64,000 nt of DNA from contig SPAW01000009.1 in the NCBI GenBank assembly GCA_005239465.1, positions 63,166 through 127,165 on the forward strand. Direction: 5' to 3'. Of this stretch, positions 8,863-17,079 are shown piece after piece. Position 1 is the first letter of the stretch. Each line of letters begins with the position of its first letter. The notes below the pieces were generated by a model that was not told the origin of the DNA, did no database searches, and saw only the letters and a list, made by a program, of their open reading frames with translations. Source of the DNA: Nitrospira sp. (GTDB lineage Bacteria; Nitrospirota; Nitrospiria; Nitrospirales; Nitrospiraceae). The position numbers and the translations under genes were made by a program.

Positions 8863-10569
8863 ATGACTCGCACCGGACGATTCATGACAACGCTGATCCT
8901 CGCGGGAATGCTCACAACCCTTGGTACCATGTTGACAGATTCCGCCGTCGCCGCGTCCTCCAAGAAATCAAAAGGAAGCACCGTCGCCAACAGGCCCGCC
9001 GTGGAGACCGCCCGCCGCTACGCTGAAGCGATCACACAGGGCGACCGAGTGACCGTCGGGCAATTGGACTTCGCCTGCCAGTATCGACTCGTGGCGGCCT
9101 CGTCGGCCGGTCTCAAGGCCTATCCGGCGCCGACCGACCCATCGTACGAGGCTTGTTGGCAGGAACTGATAGCCGTCCACGCGCCGGCCTTGAATCGGAC
9201 CGACATCGGCATGGATGTCCTTTGGCCCAGCGCGGGTCCGCTCGTGTTCTATGGAGACGAGTTGTCTCGCACCCCGGCCTCCGCATTCGTCATGGATGCG
9301 ATTGGAATTTCTCCTCCAGGAAGCGGTCTCCGTCTGACCGTCACGAACAGCCGCGCGATCCCAGACGGATCGTTCCGGTTGAAGCCGAACGGCAAGGTGA
9401 TCGGCGTCCCGACCACGCTGGTTGATGTGGCTGTACATTATCAGGATCCGCTGACCTCGCCGGTTACCTATGCGCCCGGCACGGTGAAATGGACCAACAC
9501 GATCAAACGTGCGCGGCGCGCGGTGAAATCCATCATCACCCAATGGGTGGTCTTCACCGGACTTAAAAAGCACGGCTTCCCGGGCGATACCGCCGTCTTT
9601 CACCAGCCTGTGGAGACCAAGCCGGAAGCACCGGGTATGGTGGCCGACAAGATTCCGTTCACGACGGAAACGAGCCGGGCTCATCCTGACTCGCTGGTGT
9701 GGTGGGGGCCGGACGATCAACCCGGCACGCTCACGGCTGCTGCGGCACGAGCCGCGACCTTTCCCGACTTACGCGATCGAGTCGCATTGCTCAACCGCGT
9801 GTTGATCATCGACCCAAATCAAGTTGACGCCTTGATGGTCCTGACCAGAAATCTCTATTCCGTGCTGCTCCGGGAAGCCGCCACCGGGCACAAACTGATC
9901 GTGAAAGACCCGGCTCTCTCGCTGACTGTCAACGAGTTCTATTGGAACATCTATGCGGGAGCGGCTCGCCTCGACCTCTCGAATGCGATGGAGATGGGTG
10001 GATTTTCGCAACCGACGCCGGCGGATTTTCTGTACCGGATGTTGCCGGCCTTGGAGACACTCGCCAAAACCCATCCCGAACAACTGGACAGCCGCTTCCG
10101 TCTCGGTATGGCCTACCGATGGAACAACGACCAACTCCCGATGATCGAAACCTTCGAAGCGCTGGTCAAAGACATTCCGGAAAATCGGAAAACCCCCAAA
10201 GCCGAGGCACTCCTCCAGTTGGCGTGGTCTCGCATCAACAAAGTCGCTTGGAATCGGATTCTGCATGATCCAGAAAGCTTGCGAGCCTATGCCGACGCTG
10301 AAGCCTCATCGGCCACCGCCGAGCTGCCGCTGGACAAGTTCCTCGCGGAATACACCATGGCCTACAGCATGATCTTCATGCCGAATTACGGGGATAAGGC
10401 GAAGATGCTGCGGCATCTGACCGAGGCGAAACGCCGGTTCGACGAAGTGCCTGGGAAAAACGACGAGGTGTGGCGTTACTTCCTCCACAGCGAACTGCTC
10501 AAAGCCGTGCTCGACGCTGATCCCACCTTCCAACCCATCTTGGCTTCAGCGGAAGACAAGAAGGGATAA
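8863..10569 (+). CDS. Large secreted helical-repeat protein, function unknown
   Basis: Unrecognised 568-aa protein. The N-terminus is a signal peptide (FMTTLILAGMLTTLG, cleavage likely after SAVA). The C-terminal half has TPR-like helices (AATFPDLRDRVALLNRVLII; HPEQLDSRFRLGMAYRWNND; AEALLQLAWSRINKVAW), suggesting a protein-interaction scaffold. The N-terminal 250 residues contain a domain with conserved FACQYRL and YEACWQELI segments that I cannot place. The start at 8863 follows GAGCAGGTAACTATT; a longer frame from 8827 lacks a site. It is separated from the cupredoxin block by the cytochrome remnant and followed 120 bp later by aat. Periplasmic location is inferred. Confidence 0.75.
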   Translation: MTRTGRFMTTLILAGMLTTLGTMLTDSAVAASSKKSKGSTVANRPAVETARRYAEAITQGDRVTVGQLDFACQYRLVAASSAGLKAYPAPTDPSYEACWQELIAVHAPALNRTDIGMDVLWPSAGPLVFYGDELSRTPASAFVMDAIGISPPGSGLRLTVTNSRAIPDGSFRLKPNGKVIGVPTTLVDVAVHYQDPLTSPVTYAPGTVKWTNTIKRARRAVKSIITQWVVFTGLKKHGFPGDTAVFHQPVETKPEAPGMVADKIPFTTETSRAHPDSLVWWGPDDQPGTLTAAAARAATFPDLRDRVALLNRVLIIDPNQVDALMVLTRNLYSVLLREAATGHKLIVKDPALSLTVNEFYWNIYAGAARLDLSNAMEMGGFSQPTPADFLYRMLPALETLAKTHPEQLDSRFRLGMAYRWNNDQLPMIETFEALVKDIPENRKTPKAEALLQLAWSRINKVAWNRILHDPESLRAYADAEASSATAELPLDKFLAEYTMAYSMIFMPNYGDKAKMLRHLTEAKRRFDEVPGKNDEVWRYFLHSELLKAVLDADPTFQPILASAEDKKG

Positions 10570-10689
10570 GGCACAGCAGCAGGCACGCGGGCTCAGCCAT
10601 GCTCATCTTGCCTCGCTCCAGGACTCTCGCACCAGTAAGCTCCCGGCGATCATAGCCTTTTTGTTCGGCTTCACGTACCTTGGCCCGGT

Positions 10690-11421
10690 ATGTTCGTGTT
10701 GAGTGCAAGCGCGCAGGATCTGCGTTTTCCACCTGTTGAGCAGGCCTCGCCCGAAGGCTTGCTCGCCGTCGGTGGCGACCTGCGCCCGGAGCGGCTACTT
10801 GAAGCCTACCGCCACGGAATCTTTCCCTGGTACAACGACGACCAGCCCATCTTGTGGTGGTCGCCCGATCCACGCGCCGTGCTCTTCCCCGAAAAACTCC
10901 ACGTATCGCGCAGTCTCCAACGGACCATTCGTCGGGGCCTCTTCACCGTCACGCTCGACACCTGTTTCCGGGAGGTCATAACACAGTGCGCCGGCCTCAG
11001 GCCGCAATATCCCGAAGGCCGGACGTGGATTACACCTGCCATGATTAAGGCCTACACGAAGCTCCATGAACTCGGCTACGCCCATTCTGTTGAAACATGG
11101 GCCGACGACCAGCTCGTAGGGGGGCTCTACGGTGTGGCGCTTTGCGGCGCCTTCTTCGCCGAATCCATGTTCACACTGGCCGATGATGCTTCAAAAGTGG
11201 CCCTCGTCCTCCTCGTCCACCAGCTCCGGACATGGAAATTCCACATCATCGACTGCCAACAATCCTCGCCGCATGTCATGCGCTTCGGAGCCGAAGAAAT
11301 CCCCCGCCGCAGGTTTCTGGAGCACCTGCATACTGCACTCGCTGCGCCCGATCGTCGTGGACGCTGGCAGTTCGACATCCCGCGACTACAGAGGCCCTTT
11401 CTGACTAAGGAGGATTTATGA
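10690..11421 (+). CDS. aat: Leucyl/phenylalanyl-tRNA--protein transferase
   Basis: Transfers Leu or Phe from aminoacyl-tRNA to N-terminal Arg/Lys of proteins, marking them for ClpS/ClpAP degradation (N-end rule). The 243-aa product shows the family signatures FPPVEQASPEGLLAVGGDL, YRHGIFPWY, the WWSPDPRAVL block, EGRTWITPAM, GYAHSVETW with GGLYGVALCGAFFAESMF, and IIDCQQSSPHVMRFGAEEIP. Length is typical. Its stop codon overlaps the ATG of the AbrB-type gene (ATGA), so the two are translationally coupled, an odd partnership. Confidence 0.95.
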   Translation: MFVLSASAQDLRFPPVEQASPEGLLAVGGDLRPERLLEAYRHGIFPWYNDDQPILWWSPDPRAVLFPEKLHVSRSLQRTIRRGLFTVTLDTCFREVITQCAGLRPQYPEGRTWITPAMIKAYTKLHELGYAHSVETWADDQLVGGLYGVALCGAFFAESMFTLADDASKVALVLLVHQLRTWKFHIIDCQQSSPHVMRFGAEEIPRRRFLEHLHTALAAPDRRGRWQFDIPRLQRPFLTKEDL

Positions 11422-11681
11422 ATTCTATCACCGTGACAACTACGGGTCGGATTGTCATTCCAGCTCGGCTTCGTCGAAAGCTTGGCATCAAGCCAGGCAC
11501 GAAGGTGTGCTTCATCGAGCGCGGGAACGAGGTACTCTTCCAGCCTCTTACGAAGCAGTACATCCGCAGCGTATGCGGCATGCTGAAGAGCACGACTTCG
11601 GTGACCAAGGAATTGCTAATTGAACGAAGGAAAGAAACGGCACGGGAGGAGGTCAAGCCACAAAGTCTCGGCACTCCTTGA
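11418..11681 (+). CDS. AbrB/MazE-type DNA-binding protein (orphan antitoxin-like)
   Basis: 87-aa protein with an N-terminal swapped-hairpin AbrB fold: ITVTTTGRIVIPARLRRKLG then IKPGTKVCFIERGNEVLF. Such proteins usually act as antitoxins in VapBC-like pairs, with the C-terminal tail wrapping a PIN toxin. Here the tail (SVTKELLIERRKETAREEV) is present, but no PIN-domain frame follows; 196 bp of non-coding DNA lead to the next gene. Start overlaps the aat stop, with AAGGAGG upstream. Likely an orphan antitoxin or a regulator of its own operon. Confidence 0.82.
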   Translation: MNSITVTTTGRIVIPARLRRKLGIKPGTKVCFIERGNEVLFQPLTKQYIRSVCGMLKSTTSVTKELLIERRKETAREEVKPQSLGTP

Positions 11682-11828
11682 CATAGCTCCTAACCTTACG
11701 CCGCTCTTCCTTTTGTCGTCTTTGCCTCGAATGTGCTGCATTCCGACCAACTCATTGCCCATCCACAGACACCGACATCATTTCACGCACCACCCTGAAA
11801 CACGCTCAATCCCTTCAAACCACATCGT

Positions 11829-11870
11829 GACTCATAGTCCGTAGCACTTTACGTCACTAGTTCGTAATAT
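11829..11870 (+). promoter_or_regulatory. Tandem C-box operator and promoter of the C-R operon
   Basis: GACTCATAGTC at 11829-11839 is a perfect GACT-N3-AGTC palindrome, the consensus half-operator of restriction-modification C proteins. Five bases on (CGTAG) lies a degenerate second box CACTTTACGTC (11845-11855). The spacing matches the OL/OR layout known from C.PvuII/C.Esp1396I-type operators. A -10 box TAATAT (11865-11870) follows, with the -35 region inside the second box. The ATG of the C gene is 7 nt past the -10, so the mRNA is probably leaderless, as for several C genes. Confidence 0.75.
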
Positions 11871-11877
11871 TGTCCGC

Positions 11878-12093
11878 ATGAAATCAGACGCGACAAAGCA
11901 TTTTGGTCGGCGAGTGCGGGAAAGGCGTAAAAAGATGCGTTTGTCACAGGAGGATTTTGCCGATCGTGTCGGGCTAGATCGCACATATGTCAGCGGTATT
12001 GAGCGCGGAACGAGGAATCCGACGCTTGCGACGATGAAACGTCTTGCGGAAGGTCTTGGCGTTCCATTGGAAACGCTCCTAAAAGGATTATGA
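11878..12093 (+). CDS. Restriction-modification controller (C) protein, XRE-family HTH
   Basis: 71-aa helix-turn-helix protein: VRERRKKMRLSQEDFADRVG then LDRTYVSGIERGTRNPTLAT, a classic Xre fold with the SQEDFA/TYVSGIE recognition pair. Size and sequence match C proteins that time expression of type II restriction enzymes: they first activate their own operon and later repress it. The nuclease gene starts 3 bp downstream and a GACT-N3-AGTC operator lies just upstream, which supports this role over a generic XRE regulator. Confidence 0.88.
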   Translation: MKSDATKHFGRRVRERRKKMRLSQEDFADRVGLDRTYVSGIERGTRNPTLATMKRLAEGLGVPLETLLKGL

Positions 12094-12096
12094 CGA

Positions 12097-12984
12097 ATGA
12101 TCCCCAAACATATAAGCCGTGCCTCTGACCTTGTGACCTCTCATCAAGCAGTTTGCATCGGCTTTCTGAATCAAGCTTTAACAAAAACACAAAAAGCGAC
12201 GCCTTATGTCAAGGAGGCATTTTCTTTTTGGCAAGTACTCCAAGGCGTGTCAGAAGTCTCGGAACTTCTTCAGTTACCGGAATATCGAGATCACTTATTG
12301 GCATCAGCTGGGTTTTCCGACAAAGCCATGAATCACCTTTCCGAATCTGAATTGGAGCAAGCCTTACAGAGGGTATTCGAGACCATCTTGCAGAGGTCAG
12401 GAGAGCACTTTCGTGAAGAAGTCTTCTTCAGATATCTGCTTACAAAAGGCGATGCTCTTGGTGGTCAGATGCATAATGTAACTGGCGCAGCAGGACAAAC
12501 CCGACTTATGGAGGCGATTCAGGCGGCGCTGAAGAGGGCTGGAGCCGAATATGACATAGTCCACGCCGCTAACGGTGAGAAGATACAACGGATATCTTGG
12601 GACAGTCGGAGATTGCTTTTTGACGTGAAGCCCAAACTAATCGACAAGAGCATTGACGTTATTCTTTTGGACACGTCGAGCAACGAAGATGAAGAGATGC
12701 TCCTTGAGAGAGCCGCAGCCTATCTCGCTTGCGGCGAACTGAAAGGCGGGATTGACCCAGCAGGAGCCGACGAGCATTGGAAAACGGCGAAAACGGCCTT
12801 GAGCAGAATACGCAACAAGCTCAAAAGGTCATGCCCGCCGCTTTTCTTTGTCGCGGCGGCAATTGAAATGGCGATGGCAAAGGAGATATTCAGGGACTTG
12901 AAGAAGGGCTTTCTTACGCACATAGCCAACCTCACTGATGACCGGCAAGTTGAAGACTTGGCTTCCTGGCTGGTTTCGCTTTAG
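12097..12984 (+). CDS. Type II restriction endonuclease, AvaI/BsoBI family
   Basis: 295-aa nuclease predicted to cut unmethylated DNA. The diagnostic block ACGELKGGIDPAGADEHWKT (residues 211-230) is the AvaI/BsoBI catalytic region: Glu214-x-Lys216 with the family His at 227, and the preceding acidic residue Asp187 in SIDVILLD. The spacing Asp-27-Glu-2-Lys-11-His closely follows BsoBI. N-terminal FREEVFFRYLLTKGDALGGQ also fits. By family the target would be CYCGRG; this is inference. The DNA is visibly AT-richer than the flanks, suggesting transfer. Ribosome-binding site AAAAGGA lies within the end of the C gene. The 3' end overlaps the convergent methyltransferase by 53 bp. Confidence 0.85.
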   Translation: MIPKHISRASDLVTSHQAVCIGFLNQALTKTQKATPYVKEAFSFWQVLQGVSEVSELLQLPEYRDHLLASAGFSDKAMNHLSESELEQALQRVFETILQRSGEHFREEVFFRYLLTKGDALGGQMHNVTGAAGQTRLMEAIQAALKRAGAEYDIVHAANGEKIQRISWDSRRLLFDVKPKLIDKSIDVILLDTSSNEDEEMLLERAAAYLACGELKGGIDPAGADEHWKTAKTALSRIRNKLKRSCPPLFFVAAAIEMAMAKEIFRDLKKGFLTHIANLTDDRQVEDLASWLVSL

Positions 12985-14380
12985 GCGCACGCCAGATGTA
13001 AACGCATTTTCTTAGTGCTTCACGCCCAAACTCACCCATTTGCTGACTGCTATTTCCCTTCCCGTTCGGCAAGACCCATATTTTTTCGACGTTGAACCCA
13101 GCACTTTCTGCAATTGACGACAGAATCAAGTCAACAGAGATATTGGCGCCTTCATATCTCACGTTGTCATTTACCATCACAAGCGGTGCACCTGGTTTCA
13201 GAATCCGTGCGCACTCAAAAATAACCAGCGTCATTTCCCAGAAGTAGTTGCGTACCATCCTGGGAATGCCATTGTTGTTGAGCTGCTGTGCGGCTTTACG
13301 ATCATCAAGATATTGTAGAATGCCCCCTAAGCACTCTTGAGACCTAAAAGATTCAAGAGCGCAGGAGAATCGATTCTCCTCGAACAGACTTAGCAGACTT
13401 TGCTTCTCCCGGTTCTCCACGGTACAGGACAACATTGCTTGTCGGAGATTCTTTAACCCATCTTCACCAACACCAAGCAGAGCAAGTTCGAGAGCATAAG
13501 TACGAGTGTAATCGTACCGGTTGCAGTACGGCGGAGATGTTATCAGTGCATCGAAATACCTTCCCGACAGTTTTGGTAATTCCTCTAGACAAGACCCACC
13601 AGCCACATCGATTTGACCGCTGTTCGGACTTGTCGGAAAGAGATCAAGCAGCCCGATATCACCCTCAAGATCGCCCAAAATTTCAGAGAGTTTTGCATCA
13701 ATTGCCTCATCAAAACTGCCGATCTTCCCCTTGTCAAACGGTTTCACTCCCTGTTTTCTTCCCGACCGATAGTCCCATCGGAGGTATTGACCGTCCTTTC
13801 TCGTGTAACTGATCTGTTCGAGAATACACAGCGCCGCGAACCGCAGAAGGCGACGAGTTGCTTCTGACCCCTCCCTATCGATTTCGGCCAAGTATCTTCC
13901 CAGTAAAGCTTCGTTCTCCTTTGAAAATGCGCCCATCGTGATCCGCAGATGAGGGAAGGGATGGCTGTGACCTGACCTCTTCCACGGTTTTGCCTTGTGC
14001 CATCGCTTGAGATCATCGACAAATCCACGCCTTCGATCCAACAAAGTAAGTTTTCGAACTTCGATGATCTCTTGTCCGATTGGTAATAACTCGATGCCGG
14101 TTGAGGCCAGGCCGCGTTGACTTGCCACAAAAAGAGTCGTACCAGCTCCGGCAAAAGGATCGAGAACTGTTCCCGATCTGATTCCAAGGTAGTCCAGCAG
14201 GTAGTGAATAAGGGCAGCGGAGAACCCTTCCTTGTACTTGAACCAACGAAAACCCTGTTCGCGCTTGTTGGCCTGAAAGCTTACAAGAGCTCTCGTCAGA
14301 TGCAGGTTGACCTGCATCTGAGCAGCGAATCGTGCTTCAAGTGCCTCATTCATATTACTGATTGATTTAATCGTTTCCAT
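12932..14380 (-). CDS. DNA methyltransferase of the type II R-M system (N4-cytosine/N6-adenine type)
   Basis: Protects the host against the adjacent nuclease. The 482-aa product has the SAM-binding motif VLDPFAGAGTTLF (about residues 73-85) and the catalytic motif TSPPYCNRYDY (about 281-291); SPPY is typical of N4-cytosine methylases, and motif I preceding motif IV gives the alpha-type order. The large insert between motifs presumably holds target recognition. I start at 14380 (METIKSI): a promoter (TTGACT-N18-TATGTT, -10 at 14393-14388) places transcription onset at about this ATG. An ATG at 14392 lies inside the -10 box. A C-box overlaps that promoter. Convergent with the nuclease gene. Confidence 0.88.
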   Translation of the reverse strand: METIKSISNMNEALEARFAAQMQVNLHLTRALVSFQANKREQGFRWFKYKEGFSAALIHYLLDYLGIRSGTVLDPFAGAGTTLFVASQRGLASTGIELLPIGQEIIEVRKLTLLDRRRGFVDDLKRWHKAKPWKRSGHSHPFPHLRITMGAFSKENEALLGRYLAEIDREGSEATRRLLRFAALCILEQISYTRKDGQYLRWDYRSGRKQGVKPFDKGKIGSFDEAIDAKLSEILGDLEGDIGLLDLFPTSPNSGQIDVAGGSCLEELPKLSGRYFDALITSPPYCNRYDYTRTYALELALLGVGEDGLKNLRQAMLSCTVENREKQSLLSLFEENRFSCALESFRSQECLGGILQYLDDRKAAQQLNNNGIPRMVRNYFWEMTLVIFECARILKPGAPLVMVNDNVRYEGANISVDLILSSIAESAGFNVEKIWVLPNGKGNSSQQMGEFGREALRKCVYIWRAPKAKPARKPSLQLAGHQ

Positions 14381-14387
14381 AACGCGG

Positions 14388-14417
14388 AACATACCCCACC
14401 ATGTTACTCATAGTCAA
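14388..14417 (-). promoter_or_regulatory. Methyltransferase promoter overlapped by a C-box
   Basis: On the minus strand TTGACT (14417-14412), an 18-bp spacer and TATGTT (14393-14388). The sequence read on the plus strand at 14405-14415, TACTCATAGTC, differs by one base from the C-gene operator GACTCATAGTC, and it covers the -35 box. C protein bound here should repress the methylase. Confidence 0.65.
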
Positions 14418-14615
14418 CTGGTCCTCTTGCCCCAATACTATCGGAAAGCGGATTGGAGAGAAAGAGAGAAGCTACGCGGGTTGAATCAAAATCGACCATT
14501 TCTCCATCTGGTGACCGACCAAGGGAGTGGTCAGGCCGGCCTTCACTGCGCGCATTGAGGGACCACTGCTTCATCGTGGGGCCTCAGCGAGCAAGAAGGA
14601 TGATCTAGCCGCTCC

Positions 14616-14843
14616 CTACTTCTTCCCCAGCTCCGTAAAATAGTGTGCGAAGGCTTTCATCCCACTGGATGCTTGGCCCCAATCGAAGTATTCGTTCGGA
14701 GCATGGTAGCCGTGCTCGGGAAAGCTCAGACCCATGAAGAGAATCGGCACCTTCTAAGCCTTTTGCATCGTCACGACCACGCCGACTGATCCACACTCAC
14801 GAACCAAGGCCGGTTCTCGCGCTTCGTGTCCCTCCCACCGAGG
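14616..14843 (-). pseudogene. C-terminal fragment of an M20-family peptidase with an internal stop
   Basis: Read on the minus strand this gives REPALVRECGSVGVVVTMQ, KA, stop (TAG, 14756-14754), [20 protein letters not shown], then [19 protein letters not shown] and a final TAG at 14616. It aligns with the last 75 residues of M20 dipeptidases (REPVxVREGGSIPVV..., LMGFGLPxxxxHAPNE). Everything upstream of about 14843 is missing and a Leu codon has become amber. It abuts the R-M cassette and may have been cut when the cassette inserted. The remaining 14393-14615 and 14844-14857 show nothing else beyond the promoters listed. Confidence 0.75.
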
Positions 14844-14857
14844 AGAAGAGCCTGAAT

Positions 14858-14887
14858 TTGACAGTCTTTTTCTCAGTCGCTTATGAT
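14858..14887 (+). promoter_or_regulatory. Near-consensus sigma-70 promoter for the rhodanese gene
   Basis: TTGACA (14858-14863), 18-bp spacer, TATGAT (14882-14887). About 22 nt of leader precede the ATG at 14916 and contain a GGAGGGA ribosome-binding site. Confidence 0.7.
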
Positions 14888-14915
14888 ACACCTCGGTCCT
14901 TGAGGAGGGAGTTTC

Positions 14916-15236
14916 ATGAGCTTTACAATCACGCCCAAAGAACTGAAATCCCGAATCGATAAAGGGGAGAAGCTGGTGCTTTTGGATGTTCGAGAGCCCT
15001 GGGAGAATTCGCTCGCCAAGCTTGAAGGATCAGTACTCATCCCCCTTGGCACATTGCCCCACTCACTCTCAAAACTGGACAACAACGCCGAAATTATCGC
15101 CTATTGTCACCATGGGATGAGAAGCGCGGACGCGACAGGATTCCTCCTGCAGCAGGGCTTCCCAAACGTGAAGAATCTGGTCGGCGGGATCGATGCTTGG
15201 TCTATCCAGGTGGATGGGACAGTTCCTCGATACTAG
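14916..15236 (+). CDS. Single-domain rhodanese (sulfurtransferase)
   Basis: 106-aa rhodanese fold. The persulfide-forming loop is CHHGMRS (Cys64-Ser70), the loop type seen in MoeB/ThiF-linked and stand-alone rhodaneses. The fold start LVLLDVREPWE and the end VKNLVGGIDAWS are canonical. It would carry sulfane sulfur in the cytoplasm, for example for cofactor or tRNA thiolation. It is monocistronic, with its own strong promoter and a GGAGGGA site. It faces the epimerase gene tail to tail. Confidence 0.92.
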   Translation: MSFTITPKELKSRIDKGEKLVLLDVREPWENSLAKLEGSVLIPLGTLPHSLSKLDNNAEIIAYCHHGMRSADATGFLLQQGFPNVKNLVGGIDAWSIQVDGTVPRY

Positions 15237-15286
15237 TGTATCCGCGCGAAGACTTCATCGGGTGAGACGCGAACACATGCTCCGGA

Positions 15287-16213
15287 CTACCCCATTTTTT
15301 CCCGGAAAAAGGCCACGGTCTTCTTAAGCCCGTCGGTAAGTTCTGCTTTCGGGTCCCAGCCGAGTTCTTGCCTGATTTTCGAGGGGTCAATCACGCTTCG
15401 CATCTGTTCGCCTGGTTTGGCCGGACCATGCATTTCCTTACAAGCAGAACCCATGAGGCTTGCGAGCATCCGGAAAAGCTCGTTGATCGACGTCTCAGCT
15501 CCGGTTCCTACGTTATAGACTCCCTGTGAATCCTGACCCATTGCAGCCAGGTTGGCTTCCGCCACATCGTCGACAAACACAAAGTCTCTGGTTTGACGGC
15601 CGTTCCCGTTGATGATGGGCTGCTCATTGTTCAACATCTTCTGAATGAAGATCGCAACGACACCGGCTTCTCCTTCAGGATCCTGCCTTGGTCCATACAC
15701 ATTGGCATACCGAAGACTCACGACTTGAATCCCGCTGATGCGCTGAAAGTAAGACAAGTAATGCTCGCCACAGAGTTTACTGATGCCATAGGGCGAGAGC
15801 GGCTTGGTGGCGTGGGACTCCGGCGCAGGATATGTTTCCTGTTCACCGTAGATCGCGCCCCCGGATGAGGAGAACACCACCTTTCTCGCCCCATGCCGAA
15901 CCGCCTGCTGAAGTACATTCATGGTACCCAGCACGTTGACCTGCGCATCGAACACCGGGTCTTCAACCGATCGCCGCACACTGATCTGGGCTGCAAGGTG
16001 AATGACGACGTTGGGCCGTTCATTCCGAAACACCCGTTCGATGCGCCCGCTTTGGATGTCGAGTTTATACAGACTGGCCGCACGATTGACGTTCTTTCGC
16101 TTTCCAGAAGACAAGTTGTCGACGACGACGACGTGATGCCCTTCTTCCACAAGCCGATCGACCACGTGAGACCCGATGAATCCTGCGCCGCCCGTCACAA
16201 GTACCTTCATCAT
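15287..16213 (-). CDS. NAD-dependent epimerase/dehydratase (UDP-glucose 4-epimerase-like)
   Basis: 308-aa extended short-chain dehydrogenase acting on a nucleotide sugar. GGAGFIGSH (residues 8-16) binds NAD, Asp in VVVVDNLSSGK contacts the ribose, and the catalytic SSSGGAIYGE ... YGISK set (Tyr-x3-Lys) is intact. SLRYANVYGPRQDPEGEAGVV and the RDFVFVDDVAEA block are GalE/WbpP-like. It would supply sugars for LPS or exopolysaccharide. The ATG overlaps the tlyA stop by 4 bp; a second ATG follows directly at 16210. Epimerase versus dehydratase cannot be settled from sequence alone. Confidence 0.9.
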   Translation of the reverse strand: MMKVLVTGGAGFIGSHVVDRLVEEGHHVVVVDNLSSGKRKNVNRAASLYKLDIQSGRIERVFRNERPNVVIHLAAQISVRRSVEDPVFDAQVNVLGTMNVLQQAVRHGARKVVFSSSGGAIYGEQETYPAPESHATKPLSPYGISKLCGEHYLSYFQRISGIQVVSLRYANVYGPRQDPEGEAGVVAIFIQKMLNNEQPIINGNGRQTRDFVFVDDVAEANLAAMGQDSQGVYNVGTGAETSINELFRMLASLMGSACKEMHGPAKPGEQMRSVIDPSKIRQELGWDPKAELTDGLKKTVAFFREKMG

Positions 16214-17025
16214 CCCTCCAGCAGATTGATATTCCGTCGTGGTTGCGTCACTCTTTTCATACCATGAAACGACGCGTTGAACTCAAAAATTGCCAATAAT
16301 TCGCGATTGCCTTTTTTCCCCTTAATAGGACAATCCAATGTCCTCATCGTCTGTAATCCTACTTCGGCCGCAAAGCGAACGATCCGTCGGAGCACATCCT
16401 GCCGTTGAGTCTCATCACGAACAATTCCACCTCGACCGACCTGACCCTTTCCGACTTCGAACTGGGGTTTGACGAGAGCGATGACCTTCGCGCCAGGGCA
16501 CAAGAATTGAATGATAGGAGGGAACACTTTTGTCAACGAGATGAATGATACATCAATGACCACAAGACCAACTGATTCGGGAATGGTCGACCGCTCAATA
16601 TGGCGGATATTGGTCCGTTCAATCAGCACGACGCGAGGATCTTGCCGAAGGCGCCAGTCAAATTGTCCGTAGCCCACATCGATGGCATAGACTCGCGCCG
16701 CCCCTCTCTGCAATAAGCAATCGGTAAACCCTCCGGTTGAGCACCCAACATCAAGACAGATCACACCCTGAGGATCAATCGAACAGGCATCCAGCGCCGC
16801 CGCGAGTTTGTCCCCGCCCCGACTGACAAAACGAGAGATTTGCTGATGAATCTCGATCGCCGCATCTACAGGAATCACCTTGGCCGGCTTGTCGACAACC
16901 GCACCGTTCGCCTTGACCTCTCCCGCGAGAATCATCCGCACCGCAGCATCCCGGCTTTGCGCCAACCCCTGCGTCACCAGCAGATGATCGAGGCGATCTT
17001 TTTCGAAACGTGCTTTGGTACCCAT
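16210..17025 (-). CDS. tlyA: TlyA-family rRNA 2'-O-methyltransferase
   Basis: 271-aa protein with an N-terminal S4 RNA-binding domain (RLDHLLVTQGLAQSRDAAVR) and a FtsJ-like methyltransferase domain (CLDVGCSTGGFTDCLL, SAM motif; VKPQFEVGKGQVGRGGIVRD catalytic region). Mycobacterial TlyA 2'-O-methylates cytidines in 16S and 23S rRNA; haemolysin activity reported for homologues is probably indirect. It follows xseB by 54 bp and is coupled to the epimerase by a 4-bp overlap. xseA-xseB-tlyA linkage is common, though here dxs and ispA are absent between them. Confidence 0.93.
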   Translation of the reverse strand: MGTKARFEKDRLDHLLVTQGLAQSRDAAVRMILAGEVKANGAVVDKPAKVIPVDAAIEIHQQISRFVSRGGDKLAAALDACSIDPQGVICLDVGCSTGGFTDCLLQRGAARVYAIDVGYGQFDWRLRQDPRVVLIERTNIRHIERSTIPESVGLVVIDVSFISLTKVFPPIIQFLCPGAKVIALVKPQFEVGKGQVGRGGIVRDETQRQDVLRRIVRFAAEVGLQTMRTLDCPIKGKKGNRELLAIFEFNASFHGMKRVTQPRRNINLLEG

Positions 17026-17079
17026 GAGTAAGGAGGTAGAGGACCAATGAGAAGAGAAGGCAATCTGACGATTGAGGCG

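Noticed and set aside
11682..11828. PIN-domain toxin partner for the AbrB-type gene
   Set aside because: Both strands lack a start plus the DTSxL/acidic motifs of PIN domains; only short unrelated frames occur.
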